DNA of 64,000 nt. It comes from JAFGOG01 sp034429215 (GTDB taxonomy: Bacteria > Chloroflexota > Anaerolineae > JAAYZQ01). Positions 23,983 to 32,616 of this stretch are shown here, in pieces (the stretch's first letter is position 1; every line of letters begins with the position of its first letter). The notes beneath the pieces were generated by a model, which saw nothing but the letters and a program-made list of their open reading frames with translations, had not been told where the DNA came from and did no database searches. The position numbers were made by a program, and so were the translations under genes. The stretch covers positions 1-64,000 of the forward strand of contig DAOUGI010000023.1 of assembly GCA_034429215.1 (NCBI GenBank), written 5' to 3'.

Positions 23983-25283
23983 AGGTAACGGTCATCGGCG
24001 GGGGATCGACCTACACGCCGGAGCTGGTCAACGGCTTTCTGGAGCGGGTGGGCCGTTTCCCGCTGACGGAGCTGTGGCTGATGGACCTGTCGCCAGAGCG
24101 GCTGGCCGTGGTTGGTGGCTTTGCCCGGCGGATGGCAGCCGCCAAGGGTGCCCCTTTCCAGGTGCGCCTGACAACCGACCAACGAGAGGCCGTGCGCGGG
24201 GCTCGATATGTGATCACCCAACTGCGGGTGGGCGGGATGCGGGCCCGGCGCGAAGACGAATACCTGGGGCGGCGGCACGGGCTGATCGGCCAGGAGACAA
24301 CCGGCGTCGGCGGCATGGCCAAGGCGCTGCGCACTATCCCGGTCATTTTGCGAGTTGCTGCCGACATGCGCGAGCTGGCCCCCGGGGCGCTGCTGGTCAA
24401 CTTTACCAACCCGGCCGGGCTGGTAACCGAGGCGCTGGCCCGCCACGCGCCCGACGTGCCGTCGGTGGGGGTGTGCAACGTGGCGCTCACCACCAAGATG
24501 GAGATGCTGGCCGGACTGAACGCTGCCGGGGCGCCTCTCGGCGGCAATCTTGAACCGGAGCAGGCCGAGCTGGATACGCTGGGTCTCAATCACCTGTCGT
24601 GGCACCGCGGGCTGCGGGTCGGGGGGCAAGAGATGTGGCCGCAGGTCATGGCCGGGCTGCTGGCCGAGCTGCGCGCTCAGGCGGACCCGGAATGGGACCC
24701 CGCCACGATCGAGACACTGGGGATGATCCCCAACCCCTATCTGCGATACTATTACTACACCGGCCACAAACTGGCCGCCCAGGAAAAGTGGCCGCCGTCG
24801 CGTGCCGAGGAGGTAATGGCAGTCGAGGCGGACCTGCTGGCACAGTACGCCGAGCCGGATCGAACCGAGCCGCCGGCCGATCTGATGAAGCGAGGCGGGG
24901 CCTACTATTCGACGGTGGCGACGCAATTGCTGAATGCCCACTATAACGACCTGGGCGAGACGCACATAGTCAATGTGCCGCACCAGAGTGCGGTCGCCGG
25001 CTGGCCGGCCGACTGGGTGGTCGAGATGCCCTGCCGGGTCGATGCCGGGGGGATCCACCCGCTGCCGGCCGAGCCGCTGCCGGCCGTCTGTTTTGGGCTG
25101 GTGGCCCAGGTCAAGATGTACGAGATCCTGACCGTGGATGCGGCAGTTCACGGCGACCGCCGGGCCGCCTACCAGGCGTTGCTCGCTCACCCGCTTGGCC
25201 CACCGGCCGACCGGGTGCAGGTGGCCTTGGACGATCTGTTAGAAACGAACCAGGCATACCTGCCCCGGTTTTGGGAGCAGTGA
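23979..25283 (+). CDS. GH4 family NAD-dependent glycosidase (6-phospho-beta-glucosidase-like)
   Basis: Family GH4 uses NAD+ and Mn2+ for a redox-assisted elimination. 434 residues. N-terminal VTVIGGGSTYTPELVNGF (NAD site), YLGRRHGLIGQETTGVGG, metal-site Cys in VGVCNVALTTK (CNVA rather than the common CNxP) and TLGLNHLSWHRGL (NHxxW). The true start is ATG 23979, in the ATGA overlap with the previous gene and after GGAGG. Substrate may be a 6-phospho-beta-glycoside, but the operon has no visible PTS, so an unphosphorylated or kinase-generated substrate is possible. Confidence 0.9.
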   Translation: MKVTVIGGGSTYTPELVNGFLERVGRFPLTELWLMDLSPERLAVVGGFARRMAAAKGAPFQVRLTTDQREAVRGARYVITQLRVGGMRARREDEYLGRRHGLIGQETTGVGGMAKALRTIPVILRVAADMRELAPGALLVNFTNPAGLVTEALARHAPDVPSVGVCNVALTTKMEMLAGLNAAGAPLGGNLEPEQAELDTLGLNHLSWHRGLRVGGQEMWPQVMAGLLAELRAQADPEWDPATIETLGMIPNPYLRYYYYTGHKLAAQEKWPPSRAEEVMAVEADLLAQYAEPDRTEPPADLMKRGGAYYSTVATQLLNAHYNDLGETHIVNVPHQSAVAGWPADWVVEMPCRVDAGGIHPLPAEPLPAVCFGLVAQVKMYEILTVDAAVHGDRRAAYQALLAHPLGPPADRVQVALDDLLETNQAYLPRFWEQ

Positions 25284-26254
25284 TGCGCTATTTTCTGGGC
25301 GTTGACATCGGGGGAAGCAAGAGCCACGCTTTGGTAGCCGACGAAGAGGGGCAGGCCATCGGCTTTGGTGAAGGCGGCCCTGGCAACTGGGAAGTAGTTG
25401 GCTGGGACGGGTTGGCGGCGACGCTGGGAACGATCACCGATCAGGCGCTGGCTGCGGCAAGGATCAACAAGAAGCAGATCGCGTCAGCCGGTTACGGCAT
25501 CGCCGGCTATGATTGGCCGAGCGAAGCAGAGCCGACGCGGCAGGCGATCGAGTCGCTGGAGATGGGGGGGCCGTACGCATTTGTCAACGACACGGTGATC
25601 GGGCTGCTGGCCGGGGCGTCGGAAGCCTGGGGCGTGGCGGTGGTGGCCGGGACGAGCAACAACTGCCGCGGCCGCGACCGGCAGGGCCGGGAAGGTCGGG
25701 TGACCGGCTGTGGAACCTGGTTCGGCGAGCGCGGCGGCGCCACGGAGATGATCGCCAGGGCGGTAGAGCTGGTGGCAATGGACTGGTCCAGACGCGGCCC
25801 GGCCACCCGGCTGAGCCAGGCGTTCGTGGAGCTGGTTGGCGCGGCGGATCCGGCCGATCTGCTGGAAGGGCTGTATATGGAGCGCTACAAGCTCTCGGCG
25901 TCGGCTGCGCCGCTGGTTTTCCAGGTGGCGGCCGGCGGCGACCAGGTGGCGCAGGAGCTGATCCGTTGGGCAGGGACAGAGCTAGGCAGCCTAGCGGTGG
26001 GGGTGATCCGCCAGCTCGATTTTGAGGAGATCGATCCGGAGGTGGTGCTGGTAGGGAGTCTGTACGACGGCAGCCCGGCCCTAACCGAAGCGATGCGGAC
26101 GGCGATCCAAGCTGTGGCACCGAAGGCGCGGCTGGTGCGGCTGACGGCGCTGCCGGTGGTCGGCGGTGTGCTCCTGGGCATGGAACAGGTTGGCCTGGCA
26201 ACGCCTGGCTTGCGCGAGAGGCTGATCGCGACGACGAAGGAAATACGCAAATAG
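25283..26254 (+). CDS. BadF/BadG/N-acetylglucosamine kinase family protein
   Basis: ASKHA-fold ATPase, 323 residues. The phosphate-1 motif is YFLGVDIGGSKSHALVADEEG, the phosphate-2 region VVAGTSNNCRGRDRQG, and the adenosine region LVGSLYDGSPALTEAM. The closest group in appearance is N-acetylglucosamine kinase-like. ATG at 25283 overlaps the GH4 stop (TGATG). It probably phosphorylates the sugar released or presented to the GH4 enzyme. Confidence 0.87.
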   Translation: MRYFLGVDIGGSKSHALVADEEGQAIGFGEGGPGNWEVVGWDGLAATLGTITDQALAAARINKKQIASAGYGIAGYDWPSEAEPTRQAIESLEMGGPYAFVNDTVIGLLAGASEAWGVAVVAGTSNNCRGRDRQGREGRVTGCGTWFGERGGATEMIARAVELVAMDWSRRGPATRLSQAFVELVGAADPADLLEGLYMERYKLSASAAPLVFQVAAGGDQVAQELIRWAGTELGSLAVGVIRQLDFEEIDPEVVLVGSLYDGSPALTEAMRTAIQAVAPKARLVRLTALPVVGGVLLGMEQVGLATPGLRERLIATTKEIRK

Positions 26255-26266
26255 GCAACCGGGTAC

Positions 26267-27304
26267 ATGACTGAGCGGGCTGCGGATCTAGAGCAGGAGC
26301 TGACTGCCGACTATCGGGTGATGGAGCTGGAGGGGGATCACTACGAGGTAGGGTACCAGATGGGAACGGCGACGCCGCTGCGCGAGGTGGACAGATGGCG
26401 CGACCGGGAAACAGAGCTGGCCTTTGCCCAGGCGTGCGCCGACAAGGTAGGCTACCGCCATCCGCCGCTGCTGGACGAATACCGCGGCTTTGCCGCGGCG
26501 CAGGGGAAAAGCTGGGAGGAAGTGCTGGCTCACTTTTCACTCAACCTGCCGGAAGGAACGCTGAGCGGATGCACGACCTTTGTGTGGCGGCAGCCTCACA
26601 GCGGGCACATGCTGGCCGCCCGCAATTATGATTTCCTGTACAGCCAGCAGCAGCGCTACCTGCGGCGGCTGTCGCCGGCCGGTTACCCGGCGTCGCTGGG
26701 CACCCAGGCCGGGCTGCTCGGCAGTTGTTACGACGGGGTGAACAGCCACGGCCTGTTCGTCGCGCTGCACCTGATCCACGCCCAGACGCCCGAGCAGGTG
26801 CCGCCGGGCGTGCCGTACCACCTGATCCCACGCATTGTCCTGGAGCAGTGCCGCACGGCAAGGGAAGCGGCAGCGCGAATCGTCGAGATGCCGCACCTCT
26901 TCCCATTCAACTACCTGGTGGCCGACGCCGGTGAGATGCTGGCCGTGGAGGCGTATCCCGGTCAGGTACGGGTCCGGAAGCCGGTTGGGGATCTGCTGAT
27001 CGTGACCAACTATTTCCAGTTGCCAGAGATGCGGCCGCTGCACGGCCGCCGCAACCTGACCGCACAGATCGAGCGGGTGCGGTGGCTTGAGACGCGAATC
27101 GCCGAGGATGGAATGACCGGCCCAGAAAAAGCCTGGGCCTGGGCGCAGGGTGTGCTGCGCGATCACAGCGTGCCGGTGTGCCACCACCGGCCGACACAAG
27201 CCACCCTGTGGTCGCTGGTAGCCGACCTGACTGAGCGGCGGATCGCTTACTGCCTGGGTGCGCCATGCCGGAACCAGTTCAAGGAGTACCGCTGGCCTGT
27301 CTGA
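26267..27304 (+). CDS. C45 family autoproteolytic acyltransferase/hydrolase
   Basis: Ntn-hydrolase of the acyl-CoA:6-aminopenicillanate acyltransferase (C45) type, 345 residues. The predicted nucleophile Cys102 (LSGCTTFVW) becomes N-terminal after self-cleavage. ARNYDFLY and SCYDGVNSHGLFVALHLI are typical following segments. No signal peptide. Last gene of the GH4 operon (12 nt after the kinase), so it may remove an N-acyl group from an amino sugar or amide. The exact substrate is unknown. Confidence 0.85.
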   Translation: MTERAADLEQELTADYRVMELEGDHYEVGYQMGTATPLREVDRWRDRETELAFAQACADKVGYRHPPLLDEYRGFAAAQGKSWEEVLAHFSLNLPEGTLSGCTTFVWRQPHSGHMLAARNYDFLYSQQQRYLRRLSPAGYPASLGTQAGLLGSCYDGVNSHGLFVALHLIHAQTPEQVPPGVPYHLIPRIVLEQCRTAREAAARIVEMPHLFPFNYLVADAGEMLAVEAYPGQVRVRKPVGDLLIVTNYFQLPEMRPLHGRRNLTAQIERVRWLETRIAEDGMTGPEKAWAWAQGVLRDHSVPVCHHRPTQATLWSLVADLTERRIAYCLGAPCRNQFKEYRWPV

Positions 27305-27310
27305 GGTCAG

Positions 27311-27859
27311 CTAATTTTTCAATCTCCCCAGATAGAGTTTCCGAAACTTGCTTACTTTGGGCGCAACGACGATACGGCAGTAGGGCTGGTGGCCGTTGCG
27401 GGCAAAATACTCCTGGTGATAGTCCTCAGCCCGGTAGAAAGTCTGGAACGGCACTATCTCGGTCACGATCGGATCGTCCCAGACCTTGGCAGCGGTTTTT
27501 TCGCGGATGAGCTGCTCGGCGATCTGTTTCTGCGCCTCGTCGTGGTAAAAGATCGCCGAGCGGTACTGGGTGCCGACGTCGGCGCCCTGACGATTCAAGG
27601 TGGTTGGGTCGTGGATGTCGAAAAAGACCTCCAGGATCTCTAGGTATGAAACCAGGCTAGGATCGAAGGTGATCTGTACCACCTCGGCGTGGCCGGTCGC
27701 GCCGGTGCACACCTGCTGGTAGGTCGGGTTGGGCACGGCGCCGCCCGAGTAGCCAGACTCGACCGAGTCGACGCCCTGGAGCTGGACAAAAACAGCTTCG
27801 AGGCACCAGAAGCAGCCACCCGCCAGGGTGGCCGTCTGTTTGCCGGTGGTGTTGGGCAT
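27311..27859 (-). CDS. msrA: peptide-methionine (S)-S-oxide reductase
   Basis: Repairs methionine-S-sulfoxide. 182 residues with the catalytic Cys16 in AGGCFWCLEAVF, GYSGGAVPNPTYQQVCTGATGHAE and FFDIHDPTTLNRQGADVGTQYRSAIF, all diagnostic. Its start abuts the stop of the M24 gene with no gap, making it the last gene of the glycyl-radical operon. It converges on the C45 gene with only 6 nt between stops. Confidence 0.97.
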   Translation of the reverse strand: MPNTTGKQTATLAGGCFWCLEAVFVQLQGVDSVESGYSGGAVPNPTYQQVCTGATGHAEVVQITFDPSLVSYLEILEVFFDIHDPTTLNRQGADVGTQYRSAIFYHDEAQKQIAEQLIREKTAAKVWDDPIVTEIVPFQTFYRAEDYHQEYFARNGHQPYCRIVVAPKVSKFRKLYLGRLKN

Positions 27860-29077
27860 CTAGATCTCCTCAATCGCCAATCGGAATTTGGACAGCGGCT
27901 CGCAGCCATCGGCGGTGATCAGGATCGGGTTCTCGTACCGAAAGCCGATCGCCTCTTCGGGGCAGGCATACTGCATGGCGCAGATCAGCATCTCGTTGGG
28001 CTGATAGACGTGGTCGGGATTGGTCCAGTAGGGGAAGGGGCCGTCGTTGAGGCCGATGCGCCACTCGTCGCCCATCAGGCCGATGCCATGCTCGAACCCG
28101 GGGACCATCTGCTCGGCAAAGCCGCGGTCCTCGGCAAAGAGCATCATCTCGTCGGCAAGGGAGCAGGGAGTGACGCCGGGCTTGTAGGTGTTCAGGCACA
28201 GAGTGACCAGATCGACGAAATTCTGGGCATGCCAGCGCTGGCGTGGGGTGGCCGGGCCGAGCAAGTAATTGTGGGTGTGGTCGCCCAGGCCGAGCATGAA
28301 CATGGCGTGGAGGTCGACCATCAGCGGCTCGCCCGGCTGGAGCTCGCGGCGGGTGGCCGGGGTGCAGGCGCCGCCGGTAAAGCTGGTCCGGTAGCCGGAG
28401 GCGATCTCGTTGCCGCCGGTGAAGGACCATTCCCATTCGCTGCCGGCCTTGCGCATGGCATAGGCCGCCAGGCCGCCGATCTCAGTCTCCGTCATGCCCC
28501 GGTAGCCGCCATCCTTGATCGCGTCATAGACCGCCTGGTGGCCAATGTCGACGATGCACGACGCTTTGCGGAAGCGGTTGATAGTGCCCTCGTCCTTGAT
28601 CATCGACAGGCGATCGACGATATCATGGGCGTTGACCAGCCGGGCGCCGGGCAGGGCCGCCTGGAAACGCTCGAACTCGTAGTGGGTCAGGTTGCCCTCA
28701 GGCAAGTAGGTGGCCATGCCGCTCTCGATGCCGACGACGCCCTTGCCGCCTTTCAGGTAGCCTTCGACCAACTGGGAGACGACGGTGATCTGGTCCTGGC
28801 CGCCCATGGGGGCATAACCGAGGACGTTGTCCTCGCCAAGCCAGGAATCGTGGCCGACGCGGGCGGCGTCGATGACAAACGTAAAGGCGGTGGGCAGGCC
28901 GTCGGGCGGAATGACGACGTAAGAACGCCACGGGCAAAAGACGTCGACGGTCCAGGACAAGGTCCGCAGCCGGGAGCCGAGATAGACATCAATTCCCTGC
29001 GCGGCCATCTCGGCCTGGATGGCCTTGACCCGCCCGGGAAAGTCGATAAAATAGGGATCGGTCTGGATAGTTGGCAT
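27860..29077 (-). CDS. M24 family (creatinase/Xaa-Pro peptidase-like) protein
   Basis: 405-residue pita-bread fold protein with an N-terminal creatinase_N domain (residues about 12-160) and a C-terminal M24 domain. Metal-type residues remain in LMVDLHAMFMLGLGDHTHNY and in FEHGIGL, and near the C-terminus FRYENPIL. The usual IEPG glutamate appears replaced by Gln (ICAMQYA), which would weaken one metal site and resembles creatinase- or ectoine-hydrolase-like relatives. In the glycyl-radical operon it may cleave a C-N bond in a small molecule rather than a peptide. Confidence 0.82.
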   Translation of the reverse strand: MPTIQTDPYFIDFPGRVKAIQAEMAAQGIDVYLGSRLRTLSWTVDVFCPWRSYVVIPPDGLPTAFTFVIDAARVGHDSWLGEDNVLGYAPMGGQDQITVVSQLVEGYLKGGKGVVGIESGMATYLPEGNLTHYEFERFQAALPGARLVNAHDIVDRLSMIKDEGTINRFRKASCIVDIGHQAVYDAIKDGGYRGMTETEIGGLAAYAMRKAGSEWEWSFTGGNEIASGYRTSFTGGACTPATRRELQPGEPLMVDLHAMFMLGLGDHTHNYLLGPATPRQRWHAQNFVDLVTLCLNTYKPGVTPCSLADEMMLFAEDRGFAEQMVPGFEHGIGLMGDEWRIGLNDGPFPYWTNPDHVYQPNEMLICAMQYACPEEAIGFRYENPILITADGCEPLSKFRLAIEEI

Positions 29078-29120
29078 TGTTCTCTCCTATCACGCGTCAG
29101 TGGGGAAAACCCCACACAAG

Positions 29121-29516
29121 CTAATACTCGGTCGGGATGGTGGCCAGGACCTTGTTCATGCGATCGACGACGGCAGACAGGCTGAGGGCCTTGACCATGT
29201 TGCCGTGCAGGCGCAGCTTGCCGGTCATTAGCGCCGCGCGGGAGCCCAGCTCGGCGCGAGAGATGCGGGCAAAGGTGTCATAGTCGCCCGTGATGCGGAA
29301 CTCGGCATCAGGCGGCTCCCCTTCCTGGATCGAGACGTCGGCGACGACGCCGTCTATAAACTTGTAGTAGAGGGCGCGGTTCTTACCGTCCGGGCAGTTT
29401 TCGTAGAGTGTAACCATCGACGAGGTAACGTTCTTCATCTTGTCGGGGGTCAGTTCTTCCTTGAGGCGGCGAAAGGCCTCGGCGGTCCATTCAGGGCCCA
29501 GGTAGCGGAAATTCAT
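29121..29516 (-). CDS. SCP2 sterol-carrier domain protein
   Basis: 131-residue stand-alone SCP2-like domain (lipid or hydrophobic-ligand binding). Sequence marks: NRALYYKFIDGVVADVSI, DAEFRITGDYDTFARISR and ALMTGKLRLHGNMVKALSL. Start at ATG 29516 with AAAGGAGA upstream; longer in-frame sequence overlaps the activase gene in another frame and is not coding. It sits between the M24 and activase genes, so it probably presents or sequesters a hydrophobic substrate of this operon. Confidence 0.85.
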   Translation of the reverse strand: MNFRYLGPEWTAEAFRRLKEELTPDKMKNVTSSMVTLYENCPDGKNRALYYKFIDGVVADVSIQEGEPPDAEFRITGDYDTFARISRAELGSRAALMTGKLRLHGNMVKALSLSAVVDRMNKVLATIPTEY

Positions 29517-29529
29517 CGTTTTTCTCCTT

Positions 29530-30450
29530 TTATCGTGTTGCTCCAGACCAAACGGCAGCCGGCACCTTCTGGACGGCGACGGCATGCAGGGTCTCCATTT
29601 CAGCTCGGGCCAGCAGCGGCGCCCCTTCCAGGGCGTAAGGCCGGTCGAGGCGGTGGTACTTGGGCTGGCCCAAGTTGGTGTAGGCCAACAGGTCCCAGCG
29701 CCGGGCGGTCGGCAGCTCGGCGGCGATGAACTCGGCCAGGGCAGCGATGTTGGCCTCGTCGGCGGTATAGCCGGGTATAACCGGGGTGCGGATCCATAGC
29801 GGCATCCCGGCGGCAGCGATGCGGCGGGCGTTGTCCAGGATAGCAGCGTTGTCGGCGCCGGTGGCGGCGCGGTGCCGGTCGCCATCCCAGATCTTGAGGT
29901 CGTACAGCACCAGGTCGACAAAGGGCAGGACCGCCTGATAGTGGTCCCAGGCGATGGTGCCACAGGTGTCGAGTGCAACGTGCAGGCCGGCCTCGTGGCA
30001 CAGCCGGCAAAAAGCCAGGCCAAAATCGGGCTGGAGCAGCGGCTCGCCGCCCGACAGGGTGACGCCGCCGCCCGAGGTTTCGTAGAAAACGGCATCACGC
30101 CGAACCTCGGCCAGGAGCGCCTCAGGCGTCCAGACCCGGCCGATCACTTCCAGCGCGCCGGCCGGGCAGGCGTCGGCGCAGGCGCCGCAAGCGGTGCACG
30201 CCTGGCGGTCGATGCGCATGCCCTGCGGCGCCAGTTCCAGGGTCCGTTCGGGACAGGCGTCCAGGCAGGTCCGGGCGCCGATGCAGCGCACATCGTACCA
30301 GATCAACTCCGGGCGGGGCGAAAGGCCCTCCGGGTTGTGGCACCAGCAGCAGCGGAGCGGGCAGCCTTTGAAAAAGACGGTGGTGCGGATGCCCGGGCCA
30401 TCCTCGGTGCTAAAGCGTTGGATGTTGAAAGTGACGCCGGTCAAGGCCAT
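29530..30450 (-). CDS. glycyl-radical enzyme activating protein
   Basis: Radical SAM activase that installs the glycyl radical on the enzyme encoded at 32617-35133. 306 residues. The SAM [4Fe-4S] site is FFKGCPLRCCWCHNPEG (CxxxCxxC). A ferredoxin-like insert with two clusters is CIGARTCLDACPERT and CTACGACADACPAGALEV. Then SGGEPLLQPDF (SAM-binding GGE) and VDLVLYDLKIWD. The ferredoxin insert is typical of activases other than the pyruvate formate-lyase type. Confidence 0.95.
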   Translation of the reverse strand: MALTGVTFNIQRFSTEDGPGIRTTVFFKGCPLRCCWCHNPEGLSPRPELIWYDVRCIGARTCLDACPERTLELAPQGMRIDRQACTACGACADACPAGALEVIGRVWTPEALLAEVRRDAVFYETSGGGVTLSGGEPLLQPDFGLAFCRLCHEAGLHVALDTCGTIAWDHYQAVLPFVDLVLYDLKIWDGDRHRAATGADNAAILDNARRIAAAGMPLWIRTPVIPGYTADEANIAALAEFIAAELPTARRWDLLAYTNLGQPKYHRLDRPYALEGAPLLARAEMETLHAVAVQKVPAAVWSGATR

Positions 30451-30459
30451 GAACCGTCC

Positions 30460-31686
30460 CTAGAGATCCACACGGCTGTATTGGATGCTGGTGTAGCCAC
30501 TGCCGTAAGGCTCCTGCCACGGGTTACCCTGCTCGAAAATGCCCAGCCCGCCCTCGCCTGCCAGCCGGAGGTAGTTGTTGGTGCCTTCGGGCACATCCGC
30601 GCCAAGCTCGGCCAGCAGCAGGTCGTACATCACACAGTCAACCGCAACCGGGTCACGGGCAAAGAAGAGGCTGTTCGGCACCTTATCGCCGAAGGTGGTC
30701 CATGGCTCCGGGGCCTGGGAATAGTACCGGGCGGCGAGCAGGCCATCGCCGACGGTCAGCACCGTCTTGCCGCCGATGAGTGGGCTGCGGAAAAAGTCGA
30801 CCAGCGGATTATAGTCGGTGCGATACGCCGGCGGCTTGTTGACCACGTTGACCAGGTCATGCAAGAGGCCGCAATCATGAATCGTGCCGAAATGATTCTT
30901 AAAGCCCAGGGTCACGCCGGCGAGGGGGTGGTGGCCTTTCATGATCGGCATATTGATCAGATAGGTGGCATTCATCAGCGCCAGGTTGACGTACTCGTCA
31001 GGGACTACCACGCCCTCAGGTGGGTAGAAGGTGATTTGGGTCGCCGGCACATAGTTAAAGCCGGCAAATGTGCGGCAGCCATTGTACCTGTCAAAGAAGC
31101 TCACCGGATATAGGCTTTGGTTGACAAACCGGTCGGGCATTTGCCGCACAGCGTCGTAGACATAGACGTCCTGAGGCGCAATGCCCAAGTGGGTGAGCCC
31201 ACGCACCAGGGCGTTGACCGGCTGTATCAGCGCATCAATGGAAGAGTCGGCGTCGGTGCACGAATGACTATTGTTCAGATTCACCTTGACCGCAATCTTT
31301 TGACCGGGCTGATAGGCAGGCAGCAGCGCCCGCCAGGCGTTGGTCACAGTGGCGGCGCCGGTGAGATCCATCAACCCTCGGTCGACCATGGCATTGACCG
31401 TGTCCTGGTTCACAAAGTTCCAGTAGTCGGGCTCCCCGTTCCAGGTGGTGGCGCTGTCGCTGTGGACGTGGACGACCTTGCCCCACAAACGCGCCGGGTA
31501 GTTGCGGACCACATAAGGCAAAAAAGCCGCCGGCGTAGAGGTCGCCTTGGGGTCCTGGCCGTGGACGGCCGGCAGCGGTCCGAGACGTTGGGACAGAGCC
31601 AGGGCCGACCCACCCAGGGCGATTGCAGCGCCGGTGAGAAACTGGCGGCGAGTTAGCGATCGTTCCTTGCTGTTTACAGGGCCCAT
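30460..31686 (-). CDS. DUF362 family protein with Tat signal
   Basis: 408 residues. Twin-arginine signal LTRRQFLTGAAIALGGSALA, then a short linker with FLPYVVRNYPARLWG (a motif shared in style with the C-terminus of 43742-45883). The DUF362 body contains IAVKVNLNNSHSC, INMPIMKGHHPLAGVTLGF and FFARDPVAVDCVMYDLLL. DUF362 proteins are thought to bind Fe-S or metal centres, but this one lacks an obvious ferredoxin domain. Exported by Tat as a folded protein. It is separated by 9 nt from the activase gene. Confidence 0.85.
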   Translation of the reverse strand: MGPVNSKERSLTRRQFLTGAAIALGGSALALSQRLGPLPAVHGQDPKATSTPAAFLPYVVRNYPARLWGKVVHVHSDSATTWNGEPDYWNFVNQDTVNAMVDRGLMDLTGAATVTNAWRALLPAYQPGQKIAVKVNLNNSHSCTDADSSIDALIQPVNALVRGLTHLGIAPQDVYVYDAVRQMPDRFVNQSLYPVSFFDRYNGCRTFAGFNYVPATQITFYPPEGVVVPDEYVNLALMNATYLINMPIMKGHHPLAGVTLGFKNHFGTIHDCGLLHDLVNVVNKPPAYRTDYNPLVDFFRSPLIGGKTVLTVGDGLLAARYYSQAPEPWTTFGDKVPNSLFFARDPVAVDCVMYDLLLAELGADVPEGTNNYLRLAGEGGLGIFEQGNPWQEPYGSGYTSIQYSRVDL

Positions 31687-31759
31687 TGCTGGTCCCTCCC
31701 TCTAGGTCCTCAGAATGATCTGCAGTCTGCAGTCCATAACGACACGATTTGGCCCATCG

Positions 31760-32614
31760 CTAGAACGCCGTAACGGGCTCAAGAGCGACCGGGGGATAGA
31801 TCTGTTGTGGTGTGGGAGGCATGGGGTTGTACACCCAGTTCACCTGGACCCGGCCACAGCGGAGGCCTGCCACGCGCCTGATGCCCTGAAACTCGCCCCG
31901 CAGCAGCACATCCTCCATGTCCAGCGACATGCCAAACACCGCCACAGGCGCGCCCTGAGGGATGGCTTCCAGATCGTCTTTGTAAGCGCCTGTGGAAAAG
32001 AGGACATGTCCGGCGCCGGCAGCCTGGGCCTGGATGACCGGGATGACCACGGGGTAACCGTCGGCGCCGACGTAGGACACGAATTTGAGGTTGTCGAGCT
32101 TGTTCATCAGCGTCCGGGTCCACAGGTTCAGCACCGGCGGAGAGGCGCGATTGCCGGAGAGTGTCCTGGCGATCGTGGTTTGGACGGCAGCCATGACGAC
32201 CTGGCCCATGGGCAAGGCCTGCCGGCCTGAATGCTCGACCAGGTCCATGTAGTACACGGTATGGATGCCAAAGTAGGCGTTGTAGCGGAACATGGGAACG
32301 TTGTTGTAGGCCTCGAACTCGGGGCCGGCCTGGGCAGTGTGGGTAAAGGTGGCTTTCCCGCGCCAGAGCTGCTTGTCGAGGGTCATGACCAGCCAGCCGA
32401 CTTTCGGGCGGGTCCGGATGAACCCCTTGCTCAGCCCTTCGGTGAACTGGCCCCAGGTCATCTGGGTGGGAGTGTTAGCCTTAAGCGAAGAGATGAGGGT
32501 CAGGTGCGGCAGACCGTCGTCGTTGACGGTGGCCAGAATGCCAATCTTCAAGGCGGGTTCCAGAGCCTGTATGTCATCCGGCGAAAATGTGGTGTGTAGG
32601 GTAGGTTCGGTCAT
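31760..32614 (-). CDS. PNPOx-like flavin-split-barrel protein
   Basis: 284 residues. The N-terminal ALKIGILATVNDDGLPHLTLI is the typical opening of the pyridoxamine-phosphate-oxidase-like split barrel, and a second similar region LKFVSYVGADGYPVVIPVI (residues about 175-195) suggests two half barrels in one chain. Start at ATG 32614, 2 nt from the stop of the glycyl-radical enzyme gene; the longer open frame upstream is antisense shadow. It likely binds FMN, F420 or haem. Its role in the operon is unknown. Confidence 0.8.
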   Translation of the reverse strand: MTEPTLHTTFSPDDIQALEPALKIGILATVNDDGLPHLTLISSLKANTPTQMTWGQFTEGLSKGFIRTRPKVGWLVMTLDKQLWRGKATFTHTAQAGPEFEAYNNVPMFRYNAYFGIHTVYYMDLVEHSGRQALPMGQVVMAAVQTTIARTLSGNRASPPVLNLWTRTLMNKLDNLKFVSYVGADGYPVVIPVIQAQAAGAGHVLFSTGAYKDDLEAIPQGAPVAVFGMSLDMEDVLLRGEFQGIRRVAGLRCGRVQVNWVYNPMPPTPQQIYPPVALEPVTAF

Positions 32615-32616
32615 GG

